From DATGUA01 sp035301545 (GTDB taxonomy: Bacteria; Bacillota; Clostridia; Tissierellales; Tissierellaceae), in assembly GCA_035301545.1 (NCBI GenBank), contig DATGUA010000015.1, positions 1-17,676 on the forward strand: a DNA stretch of 17,676 nt, in the 5' to 3' direction. Positions within the stretch are counted from its first letter, which is position 1, and each line of letters begins with the position of its first letter. This document shows positions 1 to 6,904 of this stretch, piece after piece. The notes under the pieces are model-generated. The model was given only the letters and a program-made list of their open reading frames with translations, ran no database searches and was not told where the DNA came from. The position numbers and the translations under genes were made by a program.

Positions 1-218
1 AGATGAAAGAAGTTATAAATATTTATAATGGTGAAAGATTAGGATATATATATGATTTTGAAATTAGCTTAGAAAGAGGGATTGTAACAGCTATGGTAAT
101 GCCTGGAGATGGAAAAGGATTAAGTTTTTTTTCAAAGCCAGTAGATATTATTATTCAATGGGAAGATATTGTAAGTATAGGAGAAGACATTATTTTAATT
201 GATTTTAAAGATGAATAA
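1..218 (+). CDS. YlmC/YmxH family PRC-barrel protein (5' end cut off)
   Basis: A small PRC-barrel-like protein of the YlmC/YmxH family, found in spore-forming Firmicutes; its molecular role is not established. The visible part is 71 residues from the ATG at position 3, and includes the family-typical segments EVINIYNGERLGYI, a glycine-rich turn (GDGKG) and a final strand IILIDFKDE. Family members usually run about 80-90 residues and begin with a short RLSDL-type stretch before the EVIN segment. The ATG at 3 is therefore probably an internal methionine, and the true start lies before the window. The gene ends at TAA 216-218, 63 bp before nrdR, with a separate promoter between them. Family assignment is from recognised sequence pattern; the partial status is inferred. 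Confidence 0.75.
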   Translation, partial: MKEVINIYNGERLGYIYDFEISLERGIVTAMVMPGDGKGLSFFSKPVDIIIQWEDIVSIGEDIILIDFKDE

Positions 219-225
219 TTCTTGT

Positions 226-254
226 TAGACAATAGTTATTCTATATATTATAAT
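226..254 (+). promoter_or_regulatory. Housekeeping (sigma-A type) promoter of nrdR
   Basis: TAGACA at 226-231 (5 of 6 matches to TTGACA) and a perfect TATAAT at 249-254 are separated by exactly 17 bp. Transcription would start near 261, leaving a leader of about 20 nt that contains the GAGGTG ribosome binding site at 271-276. This is the best sigma-A-type promoter seen in the window. It probably serves nrdR and perhaps alr. Confidence 0.65.
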
Positions 255-281
255 AGGATGATATAAAAGAGAGGTGTAAAT

Positions 282-734
282 ATGAAGTGTCCTTATTGTA
301 ATTATATGGAATCTAAAGTTGTTGACTCCCGTCCTACAGATGAAGGACAGGCTATTAGAAGAAGAAGAGAATGTATGGATTGTAATAAAAGATTTACTAC
401 GTATGAAAATGTGGAAGAGATCCCAATTATTGTTGTAAAAAGGGATGGTAAGAGAGAATCCTATAATAGGAATAAATTATTAAATGGCATAATAAAGTCT
501 TGTGAAAAAAGGCCTGTATCTATGAATACTATTGAGTCCCTAGTAGATAATATTGAAAATAAAATTTCGAATTCTTTAGAAAGAGAAATTACTTCTATAG
601 AAATAGGGGAAATGATTATGAATAAATTAAAGGATATAGATGAGGTGGCATATGTAAGATTTGCATCTGTATATAGACAATTTAAAGATGTTAATTCTTT
701 TATGAATGAATTAAAGAAAATATTAGCTGAATAA
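282..734 (+). CDS. nrdR: Transcriptional repressor NrdR
   Basis: NrdR is the zinc- and nucleotide-binding repressor of ribonucleotide reductase operons. The 150-residue length is standard for the family. The N-terminal zinc ribbon is seen as CPYC at residues 3-6 and CMDC at 31-34, with the basic RRRR stretch just before the second pair. An ATP-cone domain follows from about residue 48 (IIVVKRDGKRESYNRNKL) to about 140, ending in VAYVRFASVYRQF, a typical NrdR C-terminal signature. The ATG at 282 is preceded by GAGGTG at 271-276. No NrdR box or nrd gene is seen nearby, so its targets lie outside the window. Its position after a YlmC/YmxH gene looks like core chromosome. Confidence 0.96.
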   Translation: MKCPYCNYMESKVVDSRPTDEGQAIRRRRECMDCNKRFTTYENVEEIPIIVVKRDGKRESYNRNKLLNGIIKSCEKRPVSMNTIESLVDNIENKISNSLEREITSIEIGEMIMNKLKDIDEVAYVRFASVYRQFKDVNSFMNELKKILAE

Positions 735-800
735 ATATATGAAAATTTATTTTTTGTCATGTTATTGAAAGAGATAAATTTGTAAGGAGGAGGCATATTT

Positions 801-1967
801 TTGGAATTTAATAAACATAAAGGAACGAGAGTCGAAATAGATCTAGACAACTTGGCCTTTAATATTGAACAGATTAATAATTTGATCAATGAAGGTACTA
901 AAATTATGGCTGTGGTAAAGGCAAATGGTTATGGTCATGGAGCTATTGACACATCTAAAGTGTTTTTAGAAAATGGAGCAGATAGACTTGGAGTCTCACT
1001 GTATCAGGAGGCGATGGAATTAAGGAAATCTGATATTAAGGCACCAATTTTGATTTTTAATTATGTACCGGAAGATAAATATAAAAAGGTTATTGAAAAC
1101 AATCTAACTTTAACTATATATAATTATGAAGATGCTTTAGCTTTATCAAATAAGGCTGAAAAGATGGACAAAAAGGTTAGAGTGCATCTAAAAGTAGACA
1201 CGGGTATGGGGAGGATTGGGTTCCTGCCTAATCAAAAAGAAATTGAAAAAGTAATAAAAATAAGTAGGCTAAATTATTTAGAAATTGAAGGAATATATTC
1301 TCATTTTGCTGCTGCTGACGAATCAAATAAGTCTTTTGTTAAAAAACAATATGATAGATTTAATTGGTTTATTAAAAAGTTAAATAATAATAATATTGAA
1401 ATACCCATTAAACATATATCAAATTCTGCTGGAATAATAGATCACCCAGAATATAATTTAGACATGGTTAGACCAGGAATAATCTTATATGGATATTATC
1501 CCTCTGATTATGTAAATAAGGCTGATATATCTCTAAAACCTGCTATGACATTAAAAACTAATATATCTTTTCTAAAAACTCTACCAAAGAATGCATCTAT
1601 AGGATATAATAGAACTTTTATAACTGATAAAGAATCACGGATTGCTACTTTACCTATAGGTTATGCTGATGGGTATTATAGGGTGTTAAGTGGGAAAGGA
1701 GAAGTATTTATTAATGGAGAGAAGGCCCCTATTGTAGGAAGTATATGTATGGATCAGTTAATGGTTGATGTTACAAATATACAAGATACTAATAGGCTGG
1801 ATGAAGTTGTTTTATTTGGATATGAAAATAATAAATATCCAAGAGTAGAAGAAATTTCTAAATTATTAGGAACTTCTCATTACGAAGTAATTTCTATAAT
1901 TGGTCGGAGAGTACCTAGAATATATTTGAAAGGTAAGATATGTAATCATAAGGTAAATTATGTATAG
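801..1967 (+). CDS. alr: Alanine racemase (PLP-dependent)
   Basis: Interconverts L- and D-alanine, supplying D-alanine for peptidoglycan. The 388-residue length fits the family. The PLP-binding lysine is K40 in AVVKANGYGHG, followed by the alpha/beta barrel; VKVDTGMGRIGF-type sequence appears as LKVDTGMGRIGF. The second catalytic tyrosine is Y269 in IGYNRTF, and the C-terminal domain carries the substrate-site segment GSICMDQLMVDVT. Translation starts at TTG 801; there is no in-frame ATG nearby and a strong AAGGAGG lies at 784-790. It sits 66 bp after nrdR and before the ornithine activator. The OrtAB thiolase encoded downstream yields D-alanine, so this enzyme could also return that product to L-alanine; that link is inferred, since alr is needed for the cell wall anyway. 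Confidence 0.95.
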   Translation: MEFNKHKGTRVEIDLDNLAFNIEQINNLINEGTKIMAVVKANGYGHGAIDTSKVFLENGADRLGVSLYQEAMELRKSDIKAPILIFNYVPEDKYKKVIENNLTLTIYNYEDALALSNKAEKMDKKVRVHLKVDTGMGRIGFLPNQKEIEKVIKISRLNYLEIEGIYSHFAAADESNKSFVKKQYDRFNWFIKKLNNNNIEIPIKHISNSAGIIDHPEYNLDMVRPGIILYGYYPSDYVNKADISLKPAMTLKTNISFLKTLPKNASIGYNRTFITDKESRIATLPIGYADGYYRVLSGKGEVFINGEKAPIVGSICMDQLMVDVTNIQDTNRLDEVVLFGYENNKYPRVEEISKLLGTSHYEVISIIGRRVPRIYLKGKICNHKVNYV

Positions 1968-2047
1968 AATTCCAAAAATCTAGACACTATCTATTATTAA
2001 AGATAAAGATTGAATCTATTAAATGCGTAGAATAGGAGCTGGATAGG

Positions 2048-3454
2048 ATGAATCGAAAAAAATTATATGAAAATATACTGAAAGAAATTTTGGAGCATGC
2101 AAACATTGGAATCCATATTATTAATAAGGAAGGTAAAACTTTAAAATACAATCAAGCTATGGCAGATTTAGAAGGATTGGAAATAAAACAGGTAATTGGA
2201 AAAAATATATTTGAATTATTTCCAGATTTGGATCAGGAAAGTTCTACATTATTTAAGGCAACAAAAAATGGGCAATTTATAATAGATAATATCCAAACTT
2301 ATAATAATTTTAAAGGAAAAAGTATTACTACTATTGGATCTACTATACCCTTGTATATAAAAAAAGATATAGTAGGGGCTCTAGAAATTGCAAATAATTT
2401 AACTAATTTAAAAGAACTATCTGATCAAATAATTGAATTACAAAATGAACTAACTGTATCCAAAAACAAAAAACCATCCAAAGATATAAATGAAAGAAAA
2501 TATTATATCGATAATATAATTGGGAATAGTGAAAAATTAAATCGTTGTAAAAGTATTGTAAGAATGGCAAGTACTACTTCTTCAAATGTTTTAATTTATG
2601 GAGAGACTGGAACTGGAAAAGAAATGTTTGCACAAAGTATTCACAACGAAGGAATAAGAAAGGATTACCCTTTCATTGCACAAAATTGTGCTGCAATACC
2701 AGAATCTTTGCTAGAAGGAATATTATTTGGTACGGATAAGGGTGGGTTTACAGATGCGGTAGAGAGAAAAGGTATATTCGAGCAGGCTAAAGGTGGAACA
2801 TTACTATTAGATGAAATTAATTCTATGCCTATAAATCTACAGGCAAAATTATTAAGAGTTTTACAAGAAGGATATGTTAGAAGAATAGGTGGAACCACAG
2901 ATATACCAATAGAAGTTAGAGTGATAGCTACTACTAATGAAGATCCAATAACAGCGATGGAAGAGGGAAGCTTAAGACGGGATCTGTATTATAGATTAGG
3001 TGTTGTTAATATATCAATCCCCCCTCTAAATGCTAGATTAGATGATATACCTCTTTTATACAAACATTTTATAAATAAATATAATGACATATTAGATAAA
3101 AATGTCCAGGACATAAGTGATAAAGTATTAGACAGGTTTTACAATTATACTTGGCCAGGAAATGTAAGAGAATTAGAAAATGTTATAGAAAGTGCTATGA
3201 ATATGATAAACTATGATGATAAAATTTTAGAAGAAAAGGACTTTTTATCAAATCAATTTGCGAACTTTAATAATAAAACTAATAATTTAATACATAAATT
3301 AGAAAAAAAGTCGTTACCACAAATTTTAAAATCTATAGAGAAAGAGCTTATATTTAACACTTTACAAGAACAAGAAGGGAATATAACACAAACTGCTAAA
3401 CAGCTAGGTATTAAAAGACAAACTCTCCAGCATAAGATAAAAGGATATAAATAG
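2048..3454 (+). CDS. Sigma-54-dependent transcriptional activator, RocR-like (PAS / AAA+ / Fis HTH)
   Basis: An enhancer-binding protein that would use ATP hydrolysis to open sigma-54 promoters, probably the activator of the ornithine operon next to it. In order: an N-terminal PAS-type sensor (about residues 8-125; HANIGIHIINKEGK), a linker helix, an AAA+ core (about 155-390) and a Fis-type HTH at the end (about 428-468, NITQTAKQLGIKRQTLQHKI). Walker A is GETGTGKE at 185-192 and Walker B GGTLLLDEIN at 249-258. The sigma-54 contact loop, normally GAFTGA, reads GGFTDA at 232-237. The ATG at 2048 follows AGGAG at 2034-2038. The PAS domain probably senses a small ligand such as ornithine or arginine (inferred from RocR of Bacillus and from location). 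The gene's end overlaps a large inverted repeat, and a sigma-54 promoter lies 235 bp downstream. Confidence 0.9.
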   Translation: MNRKKLYENILKEILEHANIGIHIINKEGKTLKYNQAMADLEGLEIKQVIGKNIFELFPDLDQESSTLFKATKNGQFIIDNIQTYNNFKGKSITTIGSTIPLYIKKDIVGALEIANNLTNLKELSDQIIELQNELTVSKNKKPSKDINERKYYIDNIIGNSEKLNRCKSIVRMASTTSSNVLIYGETGTGKEMFAQSIHNEGIRKDYPFIAQNCAAIPESLLEGILFGTDKGGFTDAVERKGIFEQAKGGTLLLDEINSMPINLQAKLLRVLQEGYVRRIGGTTDIPIEVRVIATTNEDPITAMEEGSLRRDLYYRLGVVNISIPPLNARLDDIPLLYKHFINKYNDILDKNVQDISDKVLDRFYNYTWPGNVRELENVIESAMNMINYDDKILEEKDFLSNQFANFNNKTNNLIHKLEKKSLPQILKSIEKELIFNTLQEQEGNITQTAKQLGIKRQTLQHKIKGYK

Positions 3455-3499
3455 TGCAAAACGATTTGCAATTCACTGCAAATCGTTTTGCACTATTTA
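3448..3499 (+). promoter_or_regulatory. Paired dyad sites in a 23-bp inverted repeat; likely enhancer (UAS) for the activator
   Basis: Arms at 3448-3470 and 3477-3499 are perfect reverse complements around a 6-nt centre (ATTCAC). Each arm contains its own dyad: TGCAAAACGATTTGCA at 3455-3470 and TGCAAATCGTTTTGCA at 3477-3492, both of the form TGCAAA-N4-TTTGCA. Their centres are 22 bp apart, about two helical turns, which places them on the same DNA face. The pair lies roughly 200-235 bp upstream of the -24 element of the ord promoter, within reach for an enhancer-binding protein. The left arm includes the activator's stop codon. It could instead fold as an RNA hairpin and act as a terminator, but no clear T-run follows. 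Confidence 0.55.
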
Positions 3500-3530
3500 A
3501 GTACTTAAAGGAGAAAAGAGTTGTTTTATA

Positions 3531-3554
3531 AAATATAATTGTAAATATAATTGT
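3531..3554 (+). repeat. Two tandem copies of AAATATAATTGT
   Basis: Two exact 12-bp direct repeats, 3531-3542 and 3543-3554, in the AT-rich spacer between the dyad pair and the sigma-54 promoter. The rest of this gene-free stretch (3500-3740) also holds a 12-bp palindrome TTAAGTACTTAA at 3497-3508, an A6-T-A-T6 palindrome at 3624-3637, and a loose inverted repeat (TTTAAGGGCTATAA at 3591-3604 against TTATAGCCTTAAA at 3656-3668). No gene is seen in it. The AT tracts could help bend DNA between enhancer and promoter; that is inference. Confidence 0.5.
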
Positions 3555-3688
3555 AAAAATAATATAAAATAAATTACGGAAGATATTACTTTTAAGGGCT
3601 ATAAATAGAGATTTATCGAAAGTAAAAAATATTTTTTCATCCACTATTCAATATATTATAGCCTTAAATAAGGATGTTTATACTTATA

Positions 3689-3704
3689 TGGTATAGATAT
3701 TGCA
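3689..3704 (+). promoter_or_regulatory. Sigma-54 (-24/-12) promoter of the ornithine operon
   Basis: TGGTATAGATATTGCA fits the sigma-54 consensus TGGYAYRN4TTGCW at every constrained base. The -24 GG is at 3690-3691 and the -12 GC at 3702-3703, separated by exactly 10 bp. Transcription would begin about 12 nt after the -12 GC, near 3715, about 26 nt before the ord ATG. An RpoN-dependent activator is encoded immediately upstream. No competing sigma-A promoter was recognised in the same gap. Confidence 0.85.
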
Positions 3705-3740
3705 TTAATATATCATAGAATAAAATTTGGAGGTAAGTAT

Positions 3741-4790
3741 ATGAAATCAGAAAAAATTAAAGTTGTAATTTGGGGCTTAGGATCAATGGGAAAAGGTATT
3801 GCAGAAATGTTACTAGATAAAAAGGGGGTGGAAATATCAGGGGCTGTAGTAAGAGGGCCTAAAATAGGTAAAAGTATGTATGAATTAACAGGAATAGAAA
3901 GAGGGAACAAAAAAGATATAATAGCTGGTTCTTTTGAGGACGTAATAATAGAAGGAGTTGCAGATTTAGTAATTATATGTACAGATTCTTTCGTCAAAGA
4001 TTCTTTTGATAAAGTTAGATATTGTTTAGAACAAAAGATAAATGTTATATCTACAGCAGAGGAAATGGCATATCCTAAGGCGCAGGAACCTGAATTATCA
4101 AAGGAATTAGATAATATAGCTAGGGAAAACGATGTCACTATATTAGGAACAGGTATAAACCCTGGATTAATTATGGACTTATTAGTAATTGCATTAACAG
4201 GAGCCTCGATAGATGTAGAAAGTATAGAAGCCAAGAGAATAAATAATCTATCTCCTTTTGGACCTGCAGTAATGAGTGGTCAGGGAGTAGGCATAACAGT
4301 AGATGAGTTCAATAAAAGAGTAGAAGATAATAGGTTAGATGGCCATGTAGGTTTTCCGGAATCTATAAATATGATAGCTGATGCTTTAGGATGGAAATTA
4401 GATGATGAAATTGCATTGTCTAGAGAACCTATAGTTTCCTCAGTATACAGAAAAGCACCTAATGCAGAAGTAAAAGAAGGAAATGTTGCAGGTTGTAATA
4501 TGAAAGGATATGGCTATGTAAATAAAAATTTAAAAATCAAAATGTTACATCCGCAACAAGTGGAACCTCAATTAGAGGGGGGGAAAACAGGAGATTATAT
4601 AAGGATTAAAGGTAATCCTGATATAAGTATGAGTATAACACCTGAAGTACCTGGGGGAGTGGGTACTATAGCCATGGCAGTAAATATGATTCCTCATGTA
4701 ATTAATGCTCATCCTGGTTTAAAAACTATGATAGATTTGCCAGTGCCTAGGGCAATAATGGGGGATATGAGAAAACTTATAGAAAGGTAG
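3741..4790 (+). CDS. ord: 2,4-diaminopentanoate dehydrogenase
   Basis: Catalyses NAD(P)-dependent oxidative deamination of (2R,4S)-2,4-diaminopentanoate to (2R)-2-amino-4-oxopentanoate plus ammonia, the third step of oxidative ornithine degradation. The 349-residue protein resembles dihydrodipicolinate reductases. It has an N-terminal Rossmann fold with GLGSMG at residues 12-17, a cofactor-domain strand ADLVIICTDSF, the conserved GTGINPG segment, and a C-terminal substrate/oligomerisation domain. The ATG at 3741 has GGAGG at 3729-3733. It is the first gene after the sigma-54 promoter, and ortA starts 8 bp after its stop. The identification is strengthened by the unbroken ord-ortA-ortB-oraS-oraE order known from ornithine-fermenting clostridia. 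Confidence 0.93.
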   Translation: MKSEKIKVVIWGLGSMGKGIAEMLLDKKGVEISGAVVRGPKIGKSMYELTGIERGNKKDIIAGSFEDVIIEGVADLVIICTDSFVKDSFDKVRYCLEQKINVISTAEEMAYPKAQEPELSKELDNIARENDVTILGTGINPGLIMDLLVIALTGASIDVESIEAKRINNLSPFGPAVMSGQGVGITVDEFNKRVEDNRLDGHVGFPESINMIADALGWKLDDEIALSREPIVSSVYRKAPNAEVKEGNVAGCNMKGYGYVNKNLKIKMLHPQQVEPQLEGGKTGDYIRIKGNPDISMSITPEVPGGVGTIAMAVNMIPHVINAHPGLKTMIDLPVPRAIMGDMRKLIER

Positions 4791-4798
4791 TGATGTAA

Positions 4799-5104
4799 AT
4801 GAAAGCAAAACGTGGTGACTGGGTAAGAATTCATGATATTGTGCTAACAGTAGAGGAAAGATCTGATAATTTACCTGAAGATACAAAAAGTGTTCCTCTT
4901 GAAATGTGGGATAAAGGATTTTTATTGGATGAAGAAGCAAATATAGGAGATGAGGTAGAGGTTGAAACCTATATTGGTAGAAAAGTAAAAGGGAATTTAT
5001 TAGAAGTGAATCCATATTGGGATCATGACTATGGAAAATTAATTCCTGAATTATTATATATTGGTAGACAGGCAAGAGAATTATTGGAGAAAGTTGGTGA
5101 ATAG
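4799..5104 (+). CDS. ortA: 2-amino-4-oxopentanoate thiolase, alpha (small) subunit
   Basis: Small subunit of the OrtAB thiolase, which splits 2-amino-4-oxopentanoate with CoA into acetyl-CoA and D-alanine. At 101 residues it has the size expected for OrtA. It starts KRGDWVRIHDIVLTVEER and contains the stretch VNPYWDHDYGKLIPELLYIG; no separate catalytic motif is recognised and its exact role in the complex is not evident from sequence. It starts 8 bp after ord, with GAAAGG inside the end of ord as the likely ribosome binding site. Its last codons carry the ribosome binding site for ortB, whose start lies just 1 bp past the stop, so the two subunits are probably translated together. Confidence 0.9.
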   Translation: MKAKRGDWVRIHDIVLTVEERSDNLPEDTKSVPLEMWDKGFLLDEEANIGDEVEVETYIGRKVKGNLLEVNPYWDHDYGKLIPELLYIGRQARELLEKVGE

Positions 5105-5105
5105 A

Positions 5106-6527
5106 TTGAATAATAGAAATGATTATGACAATATAATGGCAAGAAGGTCAGAAATTATGAAAGAGGCTATTGGAATAGATTATGATTTATTTGAATCTGA
5201 GGGTATAGGTTTTGATTATGAAAAAATGATGGAGAAAACAGGATATACATTAGAAGAAATAGAAGATATCCAAGATAGTACTGGAGTAGGAAATACACCA
5301 CTATATGAATTGAAAAACTTAACTAAATTAGCAAGAATTTATGCAGAAGAAGGTAAAGGTGCAAGAATATTTCTTAAAGATGAAGCAGGAAACCCATCAG
5401 GAAGTTTTAAAGATAGAAGAGCAGCTACGGCCTGTTACCATGCTAAAAAATTAGGATATAAAGGAGTAATAGCTGCAACATCAGGAAATTATGGAGCAGC
5501 AGTAGCATCTCAAGCTGTTAAACAAGGGTTAAAATGTATTGTAGTGCAGGAATGTTATGATTCAGAAGGAATAGGGCAGCCGGAAATTATCGAAAAGGCT
5601 AGGGCTTGTGAAGCTTATGGTGCAGAAGTTCTACAGTTAACAGTAGGACCAGAATTATTTTATAAGTTCTTATTGTTATTAGAAGAAACAGGATATTTTA
5701 ATGCATCTTTATATACAACTTTTGGTATAGCGGGAGTAGAAACCTTAGGTTATGAATTATCTAAGGAGATAAAGGAAAGAGAAGGAAAAAATCCAGAAGT
5801 GGTAGTAGCAACTAATGCAGGTGGGGGAAATCTTACGGGAACAGCTAGAGGATTATTAAAAGTAGGAGCCAAAGAAACAAAAGTAATAGGTGCTAGTGTA
5901 AGCTTACATGGGCTACATATGGCTAGCGATAAACAATTTAATAAAAAGTCATTTACTACAGGACATACAGGATTTGGTGTTCCATTTGCTACATGGCCAG
6001 ATAGATCTGATGTACCTAGATCTGCAGCTAGACCTTTAAGATATATGGATAGATATGTAACCGTAAGTCAAGGTTCTGTATTTTATATGACGGAATTATT
6101 AGCACAAATAGAAGGATTAGAGAGAGGACCAGCAGGTAATACCTCATTAGCAGCAGCTTTTAAACTTTCTCAAGAAATGGATAAAGATGAAATAATAGTA
6201 GTACAGGAAACAGAATATACAGGTGCTGGAAAACATATACTACCTCAATTAACATTTGCTGAGGAAAATGGAATAGAAATATCTATAGGAGATCCAAAAG
6301 AAGAAGCTCCTGGAGAAAATATAATCTTACCAGAGAACCCTAGCTATTTAGATGTAGATGAGATGAATCTAGATAAAGTAAGAAAGTCTTATATTAGAAA
6401 TGCCATAAAAAACAATGATATCACTAAAATATCTAAAGAAGATTTAGAATTTTTAATTGAAGATACTAAAGGTGATCCAGAATTTATAAAAAATATACTT
6501 ACAGAATTAGAAATAGAATATGAATAG
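5106..6527 (+). CDS. ortB: 2-amino-4-oxopentanoate thiolase, beta (PLP) subunit
   Basis: PLP-bearing large subunit of the OrtAB thiolase. The protein is a fold-type II PLP enzyme related to threonine synthase. The Schiff-base lysine is K102 in NPSGSFKDRRA (numbered from the chosen start), followed by the phosphate-binding segment TSGNYGAAVASQA and a glycine-rich NAGGGNLTGTARG loop. The frame is open back to a TTG at 5061, but that would overlap ortA by 44 nt. TTG 5106 is preferred: GGTGA at 5096-5100 gives good spacing, only 1 bp separates it from ortA, and the resulting 473 residues match the length expected of OrtB. ATG 5136 is a less likely alternative. oraS follows after 11 bp. Confidence 0.92.
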   Translation: MNNRNDYDNIMARRSEIMKEAIGIDYDLFESEGIGFDYEKMMEKTGYTLEEIEDIQDSTGVGNTPLYELKNLTKLARIYAEEGKGARIFLKDEAGNPSGSFKDRRAATACYHAKKLGYKGVIAATSGNYGAAVASQAVKQGLKCIVVQECYDSEGIGQPEIIEKARACEAYGAEVLQLTVGPELFYKFLLLLEETGYFNASLYTTFGIAGVETLGYELSKEIKEREGKNPEVVVATNAGGGNLTGTARGLLKVGAKETKVIGASVSLHGLHMASDKQFNKKSFTTGHTGFGVPFATWPDRSDVPRSAARPLRYMDRYVTVSQGSVFYMTELLAQIEGLERGPAGNTSLAAAFKLSQEMDKDEIIVVQETEYTGAGKHILPQLTFAEENGIEISIGDPKEEAPGENIILPENPSYLDVDEMNLDKVRKSYIRNAIKNNDITKISKEDLEFLIEDTKGDPEFIKNILTELEIEYE

Positions 6528-6538
6528 GAGGATGAAGA

Positions 6539-6904
6539 TTGACAAGATCTGATGATTTTCAAGAAAGACGAAAACACTTAGCTGATATGTCTGAAAAAGA
6601 CTTAGATAAGAAGTTTTGGGAATTAGCAGAAAAGGTAGTAGATCCTTTAATAGATTTGGCAGAGAAACATACTTCACCATCTATAGAAAGATCAGTACTG
6701 TTGAGGATGGGATTTTCTAGTACGGAATCTAAAATGATAGTAGACGGAATATTAGATAAAGGATTAATAGGAAAAGGTGCAGGAAACATAGTGTATAAAT
6801 TGGCAAATACTGAAAATATAGAGGTTAGAGATGCAGGATTAGAATTAGTGAATGGCAATATGTGGGATAAGGTTGATAATTTATTTAGTGGAGGTGATAA
6901 TTAA
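6539..6904 (+). CDS. oraS: D-ornithine 4,5-aminomutase, S (small) subunit
   Basis: Small subunit of the adenosylcobalamin- and PLP-dependent D-ornithine 4,5-aminomutase, which moves the 5-amino group of D-ornithine to C4. The 121-residue size agrees with OraS from Clostridium sticklandii. The sequence is largely helical and charged (RKHLADMSEKDLDKKFWELAEK near the start, LLRMGFSSTESKMIVDGIL in the middle), with no cofactor motif, as expected. It starts at TTG 6539 with GGAGG at 6527-6531; the nearby ATG at 6532 is out of frame. Its stop overlaps the oraE start by one base (TAATG), pointing to coupled, balanced synthesis of the two subunits. Confidence 0.92.
   Translation: MTRSDDFQERRKHLADMSEKDLDKKFWELAEKVVDPLIDLAEKHTSPSIERSVLLRMGFSSTESKMIVDGILDKGLIGKGAGNIVYKLANTENIEVRDAGLELVNGNMWDKVDNLFSGGDN

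Noticed and set aside
1981..2009. TAGACA-N17-TAAAGA as a promoter of the activator gene
   Set aside because: The -35-like hexamer is good but only 3 of 6 bases fit at -10; not enough to call.
3713..4234. Long open frame on the minus strand opposite ord (173 codons)
   Set aside because: It mirrors the codon pattern of ord, has no family resemblance or start signals; a shadow of the real gene. The other minus-strand frames are of the same kind.
5061..5105. Longer ortB beginning at TTG 5061
   Set aside because: It would overlap ortA by 44 nt and lacks a well-placed ribosome binding site; TTG 5106 has GGTGA and gives the expected length.
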